Source: JAXDLH01 sp034666705
GTDB lineage: Bacteria > Chloroflexota > UBA6077 > SHYK01
DNA length: 15,612 bases
Assembly (NCBI GenBank): GCA_034666705.1
Contig: JAXDLH010000103.1
Location: 1-15,612, forward strand
Reading direction: 5' to 3'
Both the position numbers and the translations under genes were made by a program. Each line of letters begins with the position of its first letter. The first letter of the stretch is position 1. Of this stretch, positions 1-8,065 are shown piece by piece. The notes beneath the pieces were generated by a model. The model made no database searches. It had not been told where the DNA came from and was given only the letters and a program-made list of their open reading frames with translations.

Positions 1-1208
1 TAGCCGCGGTCGACGTGGTGGATGTCCGTGATGCTCGTCTCGCCGTCGGCGGCGAGCGCTGCGAGGATGACTGCCGCGCCGGACCGAATGTCGAGCGCCC
101 GCACCTCGGCGCCATGCAACGGGGTTGGCCCGCAGACGCGCGCGGTCTGCGAATCGACTTCGATATGGGCGCCAAGCTTGTTCAGCTCATTGGCATAGCC
201 GAGGCGATTCTCGAAGACGCGCTCGTGAATCGTGCTCACCCCATCAGCCTGGGTGAGAAGTGCTCCGAAGACGGCCTGGAGATCGGTTGGAAATCCGGGA
301 TAGTGGATAGCCTGGATATCGACCGAACGGAGCGGCTCGCGCCACGCGCAGCGAATGGCATCGTCCCTGACCTCGACCTGCGCGTGCATCTTGGTCATCT
401 TGAAGATAACCGGCTCGAGATGCTCCGGGATCACGCCCTCGACCGTGACGTCACCACCGCTGATCAGGCCCGCCCCGAGATAGGTGCCAGCGGTGAGCCG
501 GTCCGGCATGACTTCGTGCTCCGCACCGTGCAGCCGGTCCACACCGTGCACGGTAATCGTGCGGGTGCCGGCCCCATCAATCCGGGCACCCATCGCCACG
601 AGGAACTCGGCGAGGTCGACGACCTCGGGCTCCATCGAGGCGTGGGTGATGACGGTGTCGCCGTCGGCGAGGCACGCTGCCATTAGGAGATTCTCAGTCC
701 CGGTATGACTGGGATAGTCGAGGTACATCCGTTCGCCATGCAGTCGACTGCACTCGATTCGGTAGAGACCGTCATCCCGTACGACCTCGGCGCCCATCGC
801 GCGAAAGCCTTCGACGTCCACGTTGACCGGGCGAATGCCGATGTCACAGCCGCCCGGCTGGCCGGCCTCTGCTGAGCCGAGCCGAGCGAGCAACGGCCCC
901 ATCACCAGAAATGAGGCGCGCATCTTCGTGACGAATTCCGCAGGCGCGCGCGTCGTGGTTGGCGTACCGGCCTCGATCACCACGGTATGCCGCTCGGGGA
1001 AGTCGACCCGGACCCCGAGCGACCGGAGCAGATCGGCAAGGGTGTGGATATCGTCGATCCGCGGCACGTTCTGAATCACGCACGGCTCCGCGGTGAGGAG
1101 CGCCGCGGCCATGATTGGGAGGGCTGCATTCTTGGCGCCACCAACTCGCACGGCGCCACGCAGGGGAGTGCATCCGCGAACGATCAGGCGATCGCGGACG
1201 GCGATCAT
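1..1208 (-). CDS. murA: UDP-N-acetylglucosamine 1-carboxyvinyltransferase MurA, 3' end cut by window edge
   Basis: MurA transfers enolpyruvate from PEP to UDP-GlcNAc in the cytoplasm, the first committed step of peptidoglycan synthesis. I translated 402 codons plus two bases, ending at HHVDRG(Y), so only about 20 C-terminal residues are missing. Visible family residues are K26-N27 in GAKNAALPI, C121 in PGGCDIGIRPVN (the PEP- and fosfomycin-reactive Cys, E. coli Cys115), D309 in PGFPTDLQ (general base, E. coli Asp305) and R401 in HVDRGY (probably E. coli Arg397). A Cys at 121 rather than Asp predicts fosfomycin sensitivity of the enzyme. The ATG at 1206-1208 overlaps the atpC TGA as ATGA and has no SD sequence, so translation is probably coupled to atpC. 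murA also follows atpC in Bacillus subtilis and relatives, with small genes between them there. Product assignment is very secure; the start is likely. Confidence 0.97.
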   Translation of the reverse strand, partial: MIAVRDRLIVRGCTPLRGAVRVGGAKNAALPIMAAALLTAEPCVIQNVPRIDDIHTLADLLRSLGVRVDFPERHTVVIEAGTPTTTRAPAEFVTKMRASFLVMGPLLARLGSAEAGQPGGCDIGIRPVNVDVEGFRAMGAEVVRDDGLYRIECSRLHGERMYLDYPSHTGTENLLMAACLADGDTVITHASMEPEVVDLAEFLVAMGARIDGAGTRTITVHGVDRLHGAEHEVMPDRLTAGTYLGAGLISGGDVTVEGVIPEHLEPVIFKMTKMHAQVEVRDDAIRCAWREPLRSVDIQAIHYPGFPTDLQAVFGALLTQADGVSTIHERVFENRLGYANELNKLGAHIEVDSQTARVCGPTPLHGAEVRALDIRSGAAVILAALAADGETSITDIHHVDRG

Positions 1209-1630
1209 TGTGCGCCGGTCCGGCGCCTGCGGCGCTGCGCTACGTTCAACCGAACGAGCGAGCGCCGCAATGCCGCTCGGGCCTCTGCTGCCTCTAACGC
1301 GTTGCTGCGGGGTGCGTCGCGCAATGCCGCCTCCGCTCTGGCGCGGGCCTCTTGCGCCCGTGCCTCATCCAGTTCTTCGGCCCGTTCTGCGGCGTCGGCC
1401 AGGACCAGCACCCGGTCATGACTGACCTGCAGGAAGCCCCCGCCAATGGCGAGGACCTCCTCGGTGCCGTCCTTCTTCAACACCATCATACCTGGATAGA
1501 GGGCGGTAAGGAGCGGTGCGTGGTGCGGGAGTATGCCGATTGTGCCCTCGGTTGCCGGCGCGATCACCATGTCGACCTCGTCGGCCAGCACCTGGCGCTC
1601 CGCGGTGACGATCTCGATGTGCAGCGGCAT
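1205..1630 (-). CDS. atpC: F1 ATP synthase epsilon subunit
   Basis: Epsilon is part of the F1 central stalk; it couples gamma to the c-ring and can inhibit ATP hydrolysis through its C-terminal helices. The 141-residue length is normal. Residues 1-82 form the beta-sandwich domain (LHIEIVTAE at the start, GTIGILPHHAPLL near 29-41, AIGGGFLQV near 61-69). Residues 84-130 form the helical hairpin, rich in Ala, Glu and Arg. LDEARA at 87-92 matches the I/L-D-x-x-R-A ATP-binding motif known from Bacillus-type epsilon, suggesting ATP-dependent release of inhibition. The C-terminus ends in a run of Arg (RRRRR). The ATG at 1628-1630 has GAGAGGT seven bases upstream. It lies 15 bases after the atpD stop and overlaps murA by four bases. 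Confidence 0.96.
   Translation of the reverse strand: MPLHIEIVTAERQVLADEVDMVIAPATEGTIGILPHHAPLLTALYPGMMVLKKDGTEEVLAIGGGFLQVSHDRVLVLADAAERAEELDEARAQEARARAEAALRDAPRSNALEAAEARAALRRSLVRLNVAQRRRRRTGAQ
1212..1226 (-). other. Inverted repeat just before the murA start
   Basis: Seven-base arms GCGCCGG and CCGGCGC flank one central base, which allows a stem of about five pairs with a five-base loop. It ends three bases before the murA ATG, at the place where an SD sequence would normally be, within the end of atpC. Confidence 0.5.
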
Positions 1631-1645
1631 TGCGGTTACCTCTCG

Positions 1646-3055
<1,410 letters not shown>

Positions 3056-3082
3056 GGGGTCCTCCTTCGGGTCTCGCGCGGC

Positions 3083-3946
3083 TCAGCCCGCGGCGGCGAG
3101 CGCCTCAGCGGCGCCGGAGATCTCCGAGATCTCCTTGGTGATCGCTGCCTGTCGGGCCTTGTTGTAGCTCAACGTGTAGCTCTGGATGAGGTCGTTGGCA
3201 TTATCCGTGGCATTGCGCATCGCGACGAGCCGCGCGCTCCATTCGCTCGCCGTCGTCTCGAGCAGCTTCTGGAAGAGTTGCACCTCGACGTAGCGGGGCA
3301 GCAGTTGCTCCAGGATGTCCTCTGGGCTTGGCTCGATGATGAACTCGAGCGGCGTGCCGTGCTGCTCCGGCGGCTCGATGGGCAGGAGCTTCGTAATAGT
3401 GGGCTGCTGCGTCAGCGTGGATACGAACTTGGGATACACCAGGTATACGGCGTCGATCGTCTCATTCGCGTACGCCTGGTCGATGATGCGGGCCACTGGC
3501 ACGATGCCCATGTAGTCAGCGCGCTCCCCCAGGCCCGTAAACGTGGCGGTGAGATGTTGCCCACGGCGGCTGAAGAAGTCCTGCCCCTTGCGGCCCACGG
3601 TAACGAGCTCGGACTGGCCGGGCCGGGCGAGGACCTCCTCAGAAGCGCGGCGAATCACGTTCGAGTTGAGCGCGCCCGCCAGCCCACGGTCTGAGGTGAA
3701 GACGACGAAGGCCACGCGCCGCTCGGGCCGGACCCGCAGCAGGGGATGGACGGTGGATGGATCGCCACGCTGCTGGCTCAGCTCGCCCAGCATCGTCTGT
3801 ACCGCGTCCGCATAGGGGCGCGATGCCACGACGGCCTGCTGGGCGCGACGCATCTTGGATGCCGCCACGAGCTGCATGGCCCGCGTGATCTGCGCGATAT
3901 TGCGTGTGCTGCGAATCCGCCGCCGAATGTCTCGCAGGCTTGCCAA
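3083..3946 (-). CDS. atpG: F1 ATP synthase gamma subunit
   Basis: Gamma is the rotating central shaft of F1. The 287-residue protein has the two conserved terminal helices that form the coiled-coil shaft: N-terminal SLRDIRRRIRSTRNIAQITRA, with MQLVAASKMRRAQ following, and C-terminal RNATDNANDLIQSYTLSYNK, with ARQAAITKEISEI after it. The middle (about 75-210) is the Rossmann-like domain with FTSDRGLAGALN. The start is TTG (3944-3946), chosen because the protein then begins in register with the family and GGGAGG lies four bases upstream. The gap to atpA is 89 bases, the largest inside the operon, and contains an imperfect inverted repeat. Confidence 0.98.
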   Translation of the reverse strand: MASLRDIRRRIRSTRNIAQITRAMQLVAASKMRRAQQAVVASRPYADAVQTMLGELSQQRGDPSTVHPLLRVRPERRVAFVVFTSDRGLAGALNSNVIRRASEEVLARPGQSELVTVGRKGQDFFSRRGQHLTATFTGLGERADYMGIVPVARIIDQAYANETIDAVYLVYPKFVSTLTQQPTITKLLPIEPPEQHGTPLEFIIEPSPEDILEQLLPRYVEVQLFQKLLETTASEWSARLVAMRNATDNANDLIQSYTLSYNKARQAAITKEISEISGAAEALAAAG

Positions 3947-4035
3947 TCGCCCTCCCTCGGAGCAAATGCCGGCTTAGCTTCCGCTGTGTCCTCGGGCCGT
4001 TAACGGGCTCAGGACCAGGATGACCGGAGACTATG
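3947..4035 (-). other. atpA-atpG intergenic leader with imperfect inverted repeat
   Basis: This is the longest gap in the operon. It holds the GGGAGG of atpG (3951-3956) and a palindrome centred on GTTAAC (CCGTTAACGG, 3995-4004... extended arms 3990-4013 with three mismatched positions per 14-base arm). No U-run follows, so termination is unlikely. It may be an RNA structure that sets gamma expression, or just a spacer. Confidence 0.35.
3951..3956 (-). promoter_or_regulatory. Shine-Dalgarno sequence deciding the atpG TTG start
   Basis: The minus strand reads GGGAGG four bases before the TTG at 3944-3946. Together with the family-like N-terminus it supports a TTG start for gamma. Confidence 0.75.
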
Positions 4036-5556
4036 CTACGGCAGCGTCTGCTTGTACTCGGTGACTGCCGCGCGCAGCTTGGCGATCGTGTCGTCTGACA
4101 TTGGCTTGCCAGCTTGCGCTGCCTCGAGAACTTCCCGTCCGACCTCGGGGTGGTTGTTATCCATAAAGGAGTGGAAGCCATCTTCCCACGCGCGAAGCCG
4201 CTCGACCGGCACATCGTCGACGAGGCCGTTCGTGGCTGCCCAGATGATCATGACTTCGTGGTCGACGGACATCGGGCGGTATTGCGGTTGTTTCAGGATC
4301 TCCTGCAGCCGCAGGCCGCGCTCCAATTGCGCCCGCGTGACCGGGTCGAGGTCCGAGCCGAATTGGGCGAACGCGGCGAGCGAGCGGAACTGGGCGAGGT
4401 CGAGGCGCATGCGCCCGGCGACCTGCCGCATCGGCCGGGTCTGCGCAGCGCCGCCGACGCGGGAGACCGAGATCCCGACGTTCAGCGCCGGTCGAATGCC
4501 CGCATAGAAGAGATCCGACTCGAGGTAGATCTGGCCGTCGGTGATCGAGATCACGTTGGTCGGAATGTATGCCGACACGTCGTTGGCCTGCGTCTCGATA
4601 ATTGGCAGCGCCGTCAGCGAGCCTCCACCGTACGCGTCACTCAGTTTGGCCGCGCGCTCGAGGAGCCGCGAGTGCACGTAAAAGACGTCACCAGGGTACG
4701 CCTCACGGCCCGGCGGGCGGCGCAGCAGCAAGGAGACCTGGCGGTACGCCCAGGCGTGTTTCGAAAGGTCGTCGTAGACGATCAGGGCCTCGCGACCGGT
4801 CTCCATGAACTCCTCGCCCATCGCCACGCCGGCGTACGGAGCGAGGTACTGCATTGGCGCGGGATCGCCCGCGGAGGCACACACCACAATGGTGTGCTCC
4901 ATCGCCCCCTGGCGCTCGAGGATCTCCACGACCTCGGCTACCTGCGATTGTTTCTGGCCGATCGCCACGTAGATGCAGAAGAGGTTCTTCCCCTTCTGGT
5001 TGATAATCGTGTCGATGGCGATCGCGGTCTTGCCCGTCTGCCGGTCGCCAATGATCAGCTCGCGCTGACCGCGCCCAATGGGGATCATGGCGTCGATCGC
5101 CTTGATCCCCGTCTGCACCGGCGTGTCCACCGACTTGCGGTAAATCACGCTTGGGGCGATGCGCTCCAGCGGACGGGTCTTGGTCGTGGCGATGGGGCCC
5201 TTACCGTCAATGGGTTGGCCAAGCGTATTGACGACGCGGCCGATGAGCGCGTCGCCCACGGGTACCTCGATGATTCGGCCCGTGCTGCGAACTTCGTCGC
5301 CTTCGGCGATGTGCAGATACTCGCCAAGCACGATGGCGCCGACGGTGTCCTCCTCGAGGTTGAGCGCAACGCCCATTACGCCGTTCGAGAATTCGAGCAG
5401 CTCGCTCGCCATTACGTTGGACAGGCCCCAGATGCGCGCGATGCCGTCACCAATTTCGGTTACGGTGCCTACGTTGGTAGCCTGAACTGTCTCGTCGAAT
5501 CCCTCGATCTGCCGGCGAAGGATTGCGCTGATCTCGTCCGACGAACGAACTGCCAT
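4036..5556 (-). CDS. atpA: F1 ATP synthase alpha subunit
   Basis: Alpha forms the non-catalytic nucleotide sites of the alpha3beta3 hexamer and gives the arginine finger to the catalytic sites. The 506-residue protein is full length. It shows an N-terminal delta-binding segment and barrel (GTVTEIGDGIARIWGL, 30-45), Walker A GDRQTGKT (170-177), Walker B LIVYDDLSKHAWAYRQ, and the GISVSRVGGAAQT segment carrying the arginine finger (E. coli Arg373). The C-terminus EYKQTLP is ordinary for the family. The ATG at 5554-5556 has GGAGGAG five bases upstream. It sits 33 bases after atpH. Confidence 0.99.
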   Translation of the reverse strand: MAVRSSDEISAILRRQIEGFDETVQATNVGTVTEIGDGIARIWGLSNVMASELLEFSNGVMGVALNLEEDTVGAIVLGEYLHIAEGDEVRSTGRIIEVPVGDALIGRVVNTLGQPIDGKGPIATTKTRPLERIAPSVIYRKSVDTPVQTGIKAIDAMIPIGRGQRELIIGDRQTGKTAIAIDTIINQKGKNLFCIYVAIGQKQSQVAEVVEILERQGAMEHTIVVCASAGDPAPMQYLAPYAGVAMGEEFMETGREALIVYDDLSKHAWAYRQVSLLLRRPPGREAYPGDVFYVHSRLLERAAKLSDAYGGGSLTALPIIETQANDVSAYIPTNVISITDGQIYLESDLFYAGIRPALNVGISVSRVGGAAQTRPMRQVAGRMRLDLAQFRSLAAFAQFGSDLDPVTRAQLERGLRLQEILKQPQYRPMSVDHEVMIIWAATNGLVDDVPVERLRAWEDGFHSFMDNNHPEVGREVLEAAQAGKPMSDDTIAKLRAAVTEYKQTLP

Positions 5557-5589
5557 GGTTGCTCCTCCGGGGTTGTGCGGTTGGACCGG

Positions 5590-6129
5590 CTAGACGGTGG
5601 CGTGCAGTTGACGCCGCAGCGCCTCGAGCTTGCCGCGGACACTTGCGTCGATAAGTTGATCGCCCACCCGTGCCACCACCCCGCCCATAATGCTCGGGTC
5701 GACGTGCGTCGTCACCGTGACCGTGCGGCCGAGCCGCTGGGATAGTCGCTGCGCGACGATCTGCTGTTCTTCCGTTGTCAGGGGCACGGCCGAGGTGACG
5801 TCAGCAAGCTCGATCCCGCGCTCCTCGCGCACTCGTGCGGCAAACGCGTCCGCGATTTGCGGCAGCAACCCAAGCCGCTTGCGCTCGAACAGCATGTCGA
5901 TGAGCACCCCGACCTCGCGGGACAGCGGCCCGGTGACGGACTCCAGGGCAGCACGCTTGGCCGCAATTGGCACGCCGGGTGTTTCGAGCGCTCGTTCCGC
6001 TCCCGGTTGCCGAAGCACCGCACCGGCGCGCTCGAGCTCCGTCTGCCATGCGTCGAGCGTCCCCCGCTCTTTCGCGATTGAGAAGAGCGCCTCCGCGTAA
6101 CGGCGCGCCGACCCCGGGCGTGCTGGCAT
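5590..6129 (-). CDS. atpH: ATP synthase delta subunit
   Basis: Delta (OSCP-like) joins the top of the alpha3beta3 hexamer to the b-subunit peripheral stalk. At 179 residues it has normal length. The N-terminal six-helix domain starts with SARRYAEALFSIAKERGTLD, typical of the family, and residues 105-179 hold the C-terminal domain, with the conserved DPSIMGGVVARVGDQLIDAS stretch. The ATG at 6127-6129 has CAGGAA four bases upstream and AGGAG ten bases upstream. It starts 20 bases after the atpF stop. Sequence is divergent, as is usual for delta, but the C-terminal motif and operon position make the call secure. Confidence 0.96.
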   Translation of the reverse strand: MPARPGSARRYAEALFSIAKERGTLDAWQTELERAGAVLRQPGAERALETPGVPIAAKRAALESVTGPLSREVGVLIDMLFERKRLGLLPQIADAFAARVREERGIELADVTSAVPLTTEEQQIVAQRLSQRLGRTVTVTTHVDPSIMGGVVARVGDQLIDASVRGKLEALRRQLHATV

Positions 6130-6149
6130 GGTGTTCCTGCTCCTGCTGC

Positions 6150-6662
6150 TTAGCTCTGCCTGCCGGCGACGTCCTCGGCCAGGAACTCGCGGACAAGCTC
6201 ACGATGGGTGGGATCGTCCAGCGAGCGATTGATGACGCGGCCAGCGGCGCTCACTGCGAGATCGGCGATCTGCTGACGCAGCTCCACGAACGCCTGGTTG
6301 CGCTCCCGCTCGATCTCGGCCCGCGCTTGCTCGATCAGTCGCTCCGTCTCCGCCTGCGCCTGCTGGCGGGCCTCGGCATTGATCCGCTCCGCATTGCGGT
6401 TCGCGTTCGCGAGGATCTCCTGGCCGCCGCGACGCGCCTCGTCGAGGATGCCACGGGACTCGTGCTCGAGCCGCGCCGTTTCCGCGCGGGCCGCCTCAGC
6501 CTGCGCCAGGCTCTCCTTGATGCGGGCGGCCCGGTCATCCAGCATCTTCAGCACAGGCTTGTACAGAAATCGCTGTAGGATGAGCAACAGGATCACGAAG
6601 TTGACCACGTGCCAGATCACGGCGGCGATATTGATGCCGAGCGAGCTGAGTGTGCTCTCCAT
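6150..6662 (-). CDS. atpF: ATP synthase Fo b subunit
   Basis: The b subunit is the membrane-anchored peripheral stalk. The 170-residue protein has one N-terminal membrane helix (about 10-32, INIAAVIWHVVNFVILLLIL), then the family-typical QRFLYKPVLKMLDDR, then a long charged Ala/Glu/Arg helix (about 45-150) that should form the right-handed coiled coil, and a short delta-binding C-terminus. Only one b-type gene is present, so the stalk is probably a b2 homodimer, not the b/b' pair of cyanobacteria. The ATG at 6660-6662 follows AAAGGGGAG closely. The gap from atpE is 47 bases. Confidence 0.97.
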   Translation of the reverse strand: MESTLSSLGINIAAVIWHVVNFVILLLILQRFLYKPVLKMLDDRAARIKESLAQAEAARAETARLEHESRGILDEARRGGQEILANANRNAERINAEARQQAQAETERLIEQARAEIERERNQAFVELRQQIADLAVSAAGRVINRSLDDPTHRELVREFLAEDVAGRQS

Positions 6663-6709
6663 CCTCTCCCCTTTGGTTGCCTACGGTCTCAAGGGTAGCG
6701 CCTGCACGC

Positions 6710-6940
6710 CTAGATCTTGCCGAATATGAGGATGGCGATGACGAGCGCGTAGATGGCGACGGCCTCGGCGAACGCCATACCGATGATCATGGGGAGGAAG
6801 ACGGTGCCGCTCGCCTCAGGGTTGCGGCCCATCGCCTCCATGGCCTTGCTGCCTACCAGACCAATGCCGATGCCGGGACCGATTGCGCCAAGACCGATTG
6901 CGAGACCTGCGGCGAGTGGGGTGAATTCTCCTGGGGGCAT
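6710..6940 (-). CDS. atpE: ATP synthase Fo c subunit (proteolipid)
   Basis: The c subunit forms the rotating ring that carries protons across the membrane. The 76-residue protein is two membrane helices joined by a polar loop. Helix 1 has the Gly-rich packing motif (GLGAIGPGIGIGLVG, 16-30), the loop has RNPE (39-42), and helix 2 carries the ion-binding Glu59 in GMAFAEAVAIYAL. The position equivalent to the Na+-ligating Gln of Ilyobacter is Ile, and Glu59 is followed by Ala rather than Ser or Thr, so H+ coupling is inferred. The start at 6938-6940 is chosen over an in-frame upstream start at 6985 because AAAGGAGGA lies three bases before it and the protein then matches family length. Confidence 0.98.
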   Translation of the reverse strand: MPPGEFTPLAAGLAIGLGAIGPGIGIGLVGSKAMEAMGRNPEASGTVFLPMIIGMAFAEAVAIYALVIAILIFGKI

Positions 6941-6943
6941 GTG

Positions 6944-6952
6944 TCCTCCTTT
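6944..6952 (-). promoter_or_regulatory. Strong Shine-Dalgarno sequence of atpE
   Basis: The minus strand reads AAAGGAGGA here, an almost ideal anti-16S match three bases before the atpE ATG. It decides the start of atpE. It is among the best-matching SD sequences in the operon, which suits the high copy number of c in the enzyme (inference). Confidence 0.85.
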
Positions 6953-6958
6953 GCTTAT

Positions 6959-6972
6959 CCCCGAGCCCGGGG
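6959..6972 (-). other. GC hairpin in the atpB-atpE gap
   Basis: CCCCG and CGGGG arms of five pairs enclose a four-base loop. The structure lies in the 66-base gap between the atpB stop and the atpE start, six bases upstream of the atpE SD sequence. There is no following U-run, so it is not a normal terminator. It could shield the atpE start region or mark an RNA-processing or stability boundary; this is inference. Confidence 0.45.
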
Positions 6973-7006
6973 TACTGGGAACCACGTACGACGAGCGTGC
7001 TCGGTG

Positions 7007-7756
7007 TCAGTGTGCGGCGTGCTCCGTCTCTGCATGGCTCTCGGAGTGGCCATGCTCCGTCGCCAGGGAGAGGAACGCGAGGGTGAGGATGGCGAAGATG
7101 AGCGCCTGAACGAGGCCCACGAACATCTCGAGGCCCAGGAACACTGCGGGTACCGCGATGGGCGCGATTTGCAGCATGACCTCGACGAGAATGCCGCCGG
7201 CGAGGATGTTGCCGAAGAGTCGGAGTGCCAACGATACCGGCCGCGAGAACTCCGAAACCAGCTCCAGCGGATTCTTCAGGAACTTGACGAAGAACTCCAC
7301 CGGATTCGCCCGCAGTCCGGCGATCTGGACCCACGCGAACACGATGAGCGCCATCGCCGCGGTGAGGCTGAGGTCGCTGTTTGGTGAGCGAAGCACCGAA
7401 GCTTCTTCCCCATGGACCAGGCCCTGGAAGCTCCCGACTCCTGGCAGGATCCCGAACCAATTCGAGAACCAGATATACAGGAACAACGTGGCGACCAGAG
7501 GCAAGAACGAGCGCGCCCGGCTGCCGGCGACTTGCTCGGCGAGTCCCAGGAGGAGCTCGATGATCGTCTCCGCCGCGTTCTGCAATCCGGATGGCGCCAG
7601 CTTCATGCCGCGGGTGGCGGCGATGCCGAAGCCGATCAGCAAGAGCATGACGATCCACGACGTGACCATCGTGTTCGTAACGTAGACTACGAGGTTGGTT
7701 CCGGGAACCACGAAATCGAAGAGCGGCGCGGGTTGGATCGGGACATGAATCTCCAA
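7007..7756 (-). CDS. atpB: ATP synthase Fo a subunit
   Basis: The a subunit forms the two proton half-channels beside the c-ring. The 249-residue protein has five to six hydrophobic segments. The essential Arg is R179 in SLALRLFGN (E. coli Arg210), and the helix before it carries the usual NPLELVSEFSRP. IWFSNWFGILPG near 95-106 is also family-typical. The C-terminal tail after the last helix is unusually rich in His and acidic residues (EHGHSESHAETEHAAH). The start is TTG (7754-7756), the first possible start codon after the in-frame atpZ stop at 7766-7768. Its AAGGAG lies 12 bases upstream, a long spacing. Product is certain; the start is probable. Confidence 0.98.
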   Translation of the reverse strand: MEIHVPIQPAPLFDFVVPGTNLVVYVTNTMVTSWIVMLLLIGFGIAATRGMKLAPSGLQNAAETIIELLLGLAEQVAGSRARSFLPLVATLFLYIWFSNWFGILPGVGSFQGLVHGEEASVLRSPNSDLSLTAAMALIVFAWVQIAGLRANPVEFFVKFLKNPLELVSEFSRPVSLALRLFGNILAGGILVEVMLQIAPIAVPAVFLGLEMFVGLVQALIFAILTLAFLSLATEHGHSESHAETEHAAH

Positions 7757-7765
7757 GGGCTGGTG

Positions 7766-7990
7766 TCACTCCTTCTCGGGGCGAGTCAACACTTGTACGA
7801 GCTGGATGGTGCTGTACACGCCGGCGGCAAGCCCAAGGAGGGCACCCAGGAGTGTGAAGATCGGCGCCTCATTGCTCACCCGATCATCGACCACGTGGCC
7901 TACGAAGACTCCCAGGAGAACGCTGGTCGCAAACGCAATACCGAGCTCGGTTGCGTAAGCGACGGCTTGCCAGATGGTGAGGTTCCGCAC
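7766..7990 (-). CDS. atpZ: AtpZ/AtpI-family ATP synthase accessory membrane protein
   Basis: Small two-helix membrane proteins of this family precede atpB in many bacteria and have been linked to Mg2+/Ca2+ transport or c-ring assembly. With a GTG start at 7988-7990 the protein has 74 residues and two membrane segments (about 8-33 and 43-66) with the family-like GHVVDDRVSNEAPIFTLLG between and into the second. An in-frame ATG lies at 8036-8038, but it falls within the spacer of the probable operon promoter and has no SD sequence, so the short form is preferred. The GTG has only a weak AGGGAG 14 bases upstream, so the start is uncertain. It is the first gene of the atp operon. Confidence 0.85.
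   Translation of the reverse strand: MRNLTIWQAVAYATELGIAFATSVLLGVFVGHVVDDRVSNEAPIFTLLGALLGLAAGVYSTIQLVQVLTRPEKE
7769..7774 (-). promoter_or_regulatory. Shine-Dalgarno sequence of atpB inside the atpZ 3' end
   Basis: The minus strand reads AAGGAG, formed by the last two sense codons of atpZ (Lys-Glu) directly before its TGA. It is 12 bases from the TTG chosen for atpB. No ATG or GTG in the right frame lies closer, since the atpZ stop closes that frame. Confidence 0.6.
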
Positions 7991-8026
7991 GTGGTGCCCC
8001 GTTGCTCCCTGCGTGAACCGCCGTGC

Positions 8027-8056
8027 AGTATATAGCATCGATTCGGGGAGCCACAA
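8027..8056 (-). promoter_or_regulatory. Probable sigma-70-like promoter of the atp operon
   Basis: On the minus strand TTGTGG (8051-8056) is followed after 18 bases by TATACT (8027-8032), or after 16 bases by TATATA (8029-8034). TATACT matches five of six positions of the TATAAT consensus; the -35 is weak. Transcription would begin near 8015-8020, leaving a leader of about 25-30 bases before the atpZ GTG. TATATA reads the same on both strands, so it could also serve the divergent gene at 8066, although I see no good -35 on the plus strand. Confidence 0.45.
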
Positions 8057-8065
8057 TTCACTCTC

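Noticed and set aside
844..1173. Minus-strand open frame of 109 codons inside murA
   Set aside because: It is in another frame of the murA coding sequence, whose catalytic motifs establish the true frame.
6710..6985. Longer atpE with a start at 6985
   Set aside because: It would add 15 non-family residues; the ATG at 6940 has a near-perfect SD three bases upstream and gives normal length.
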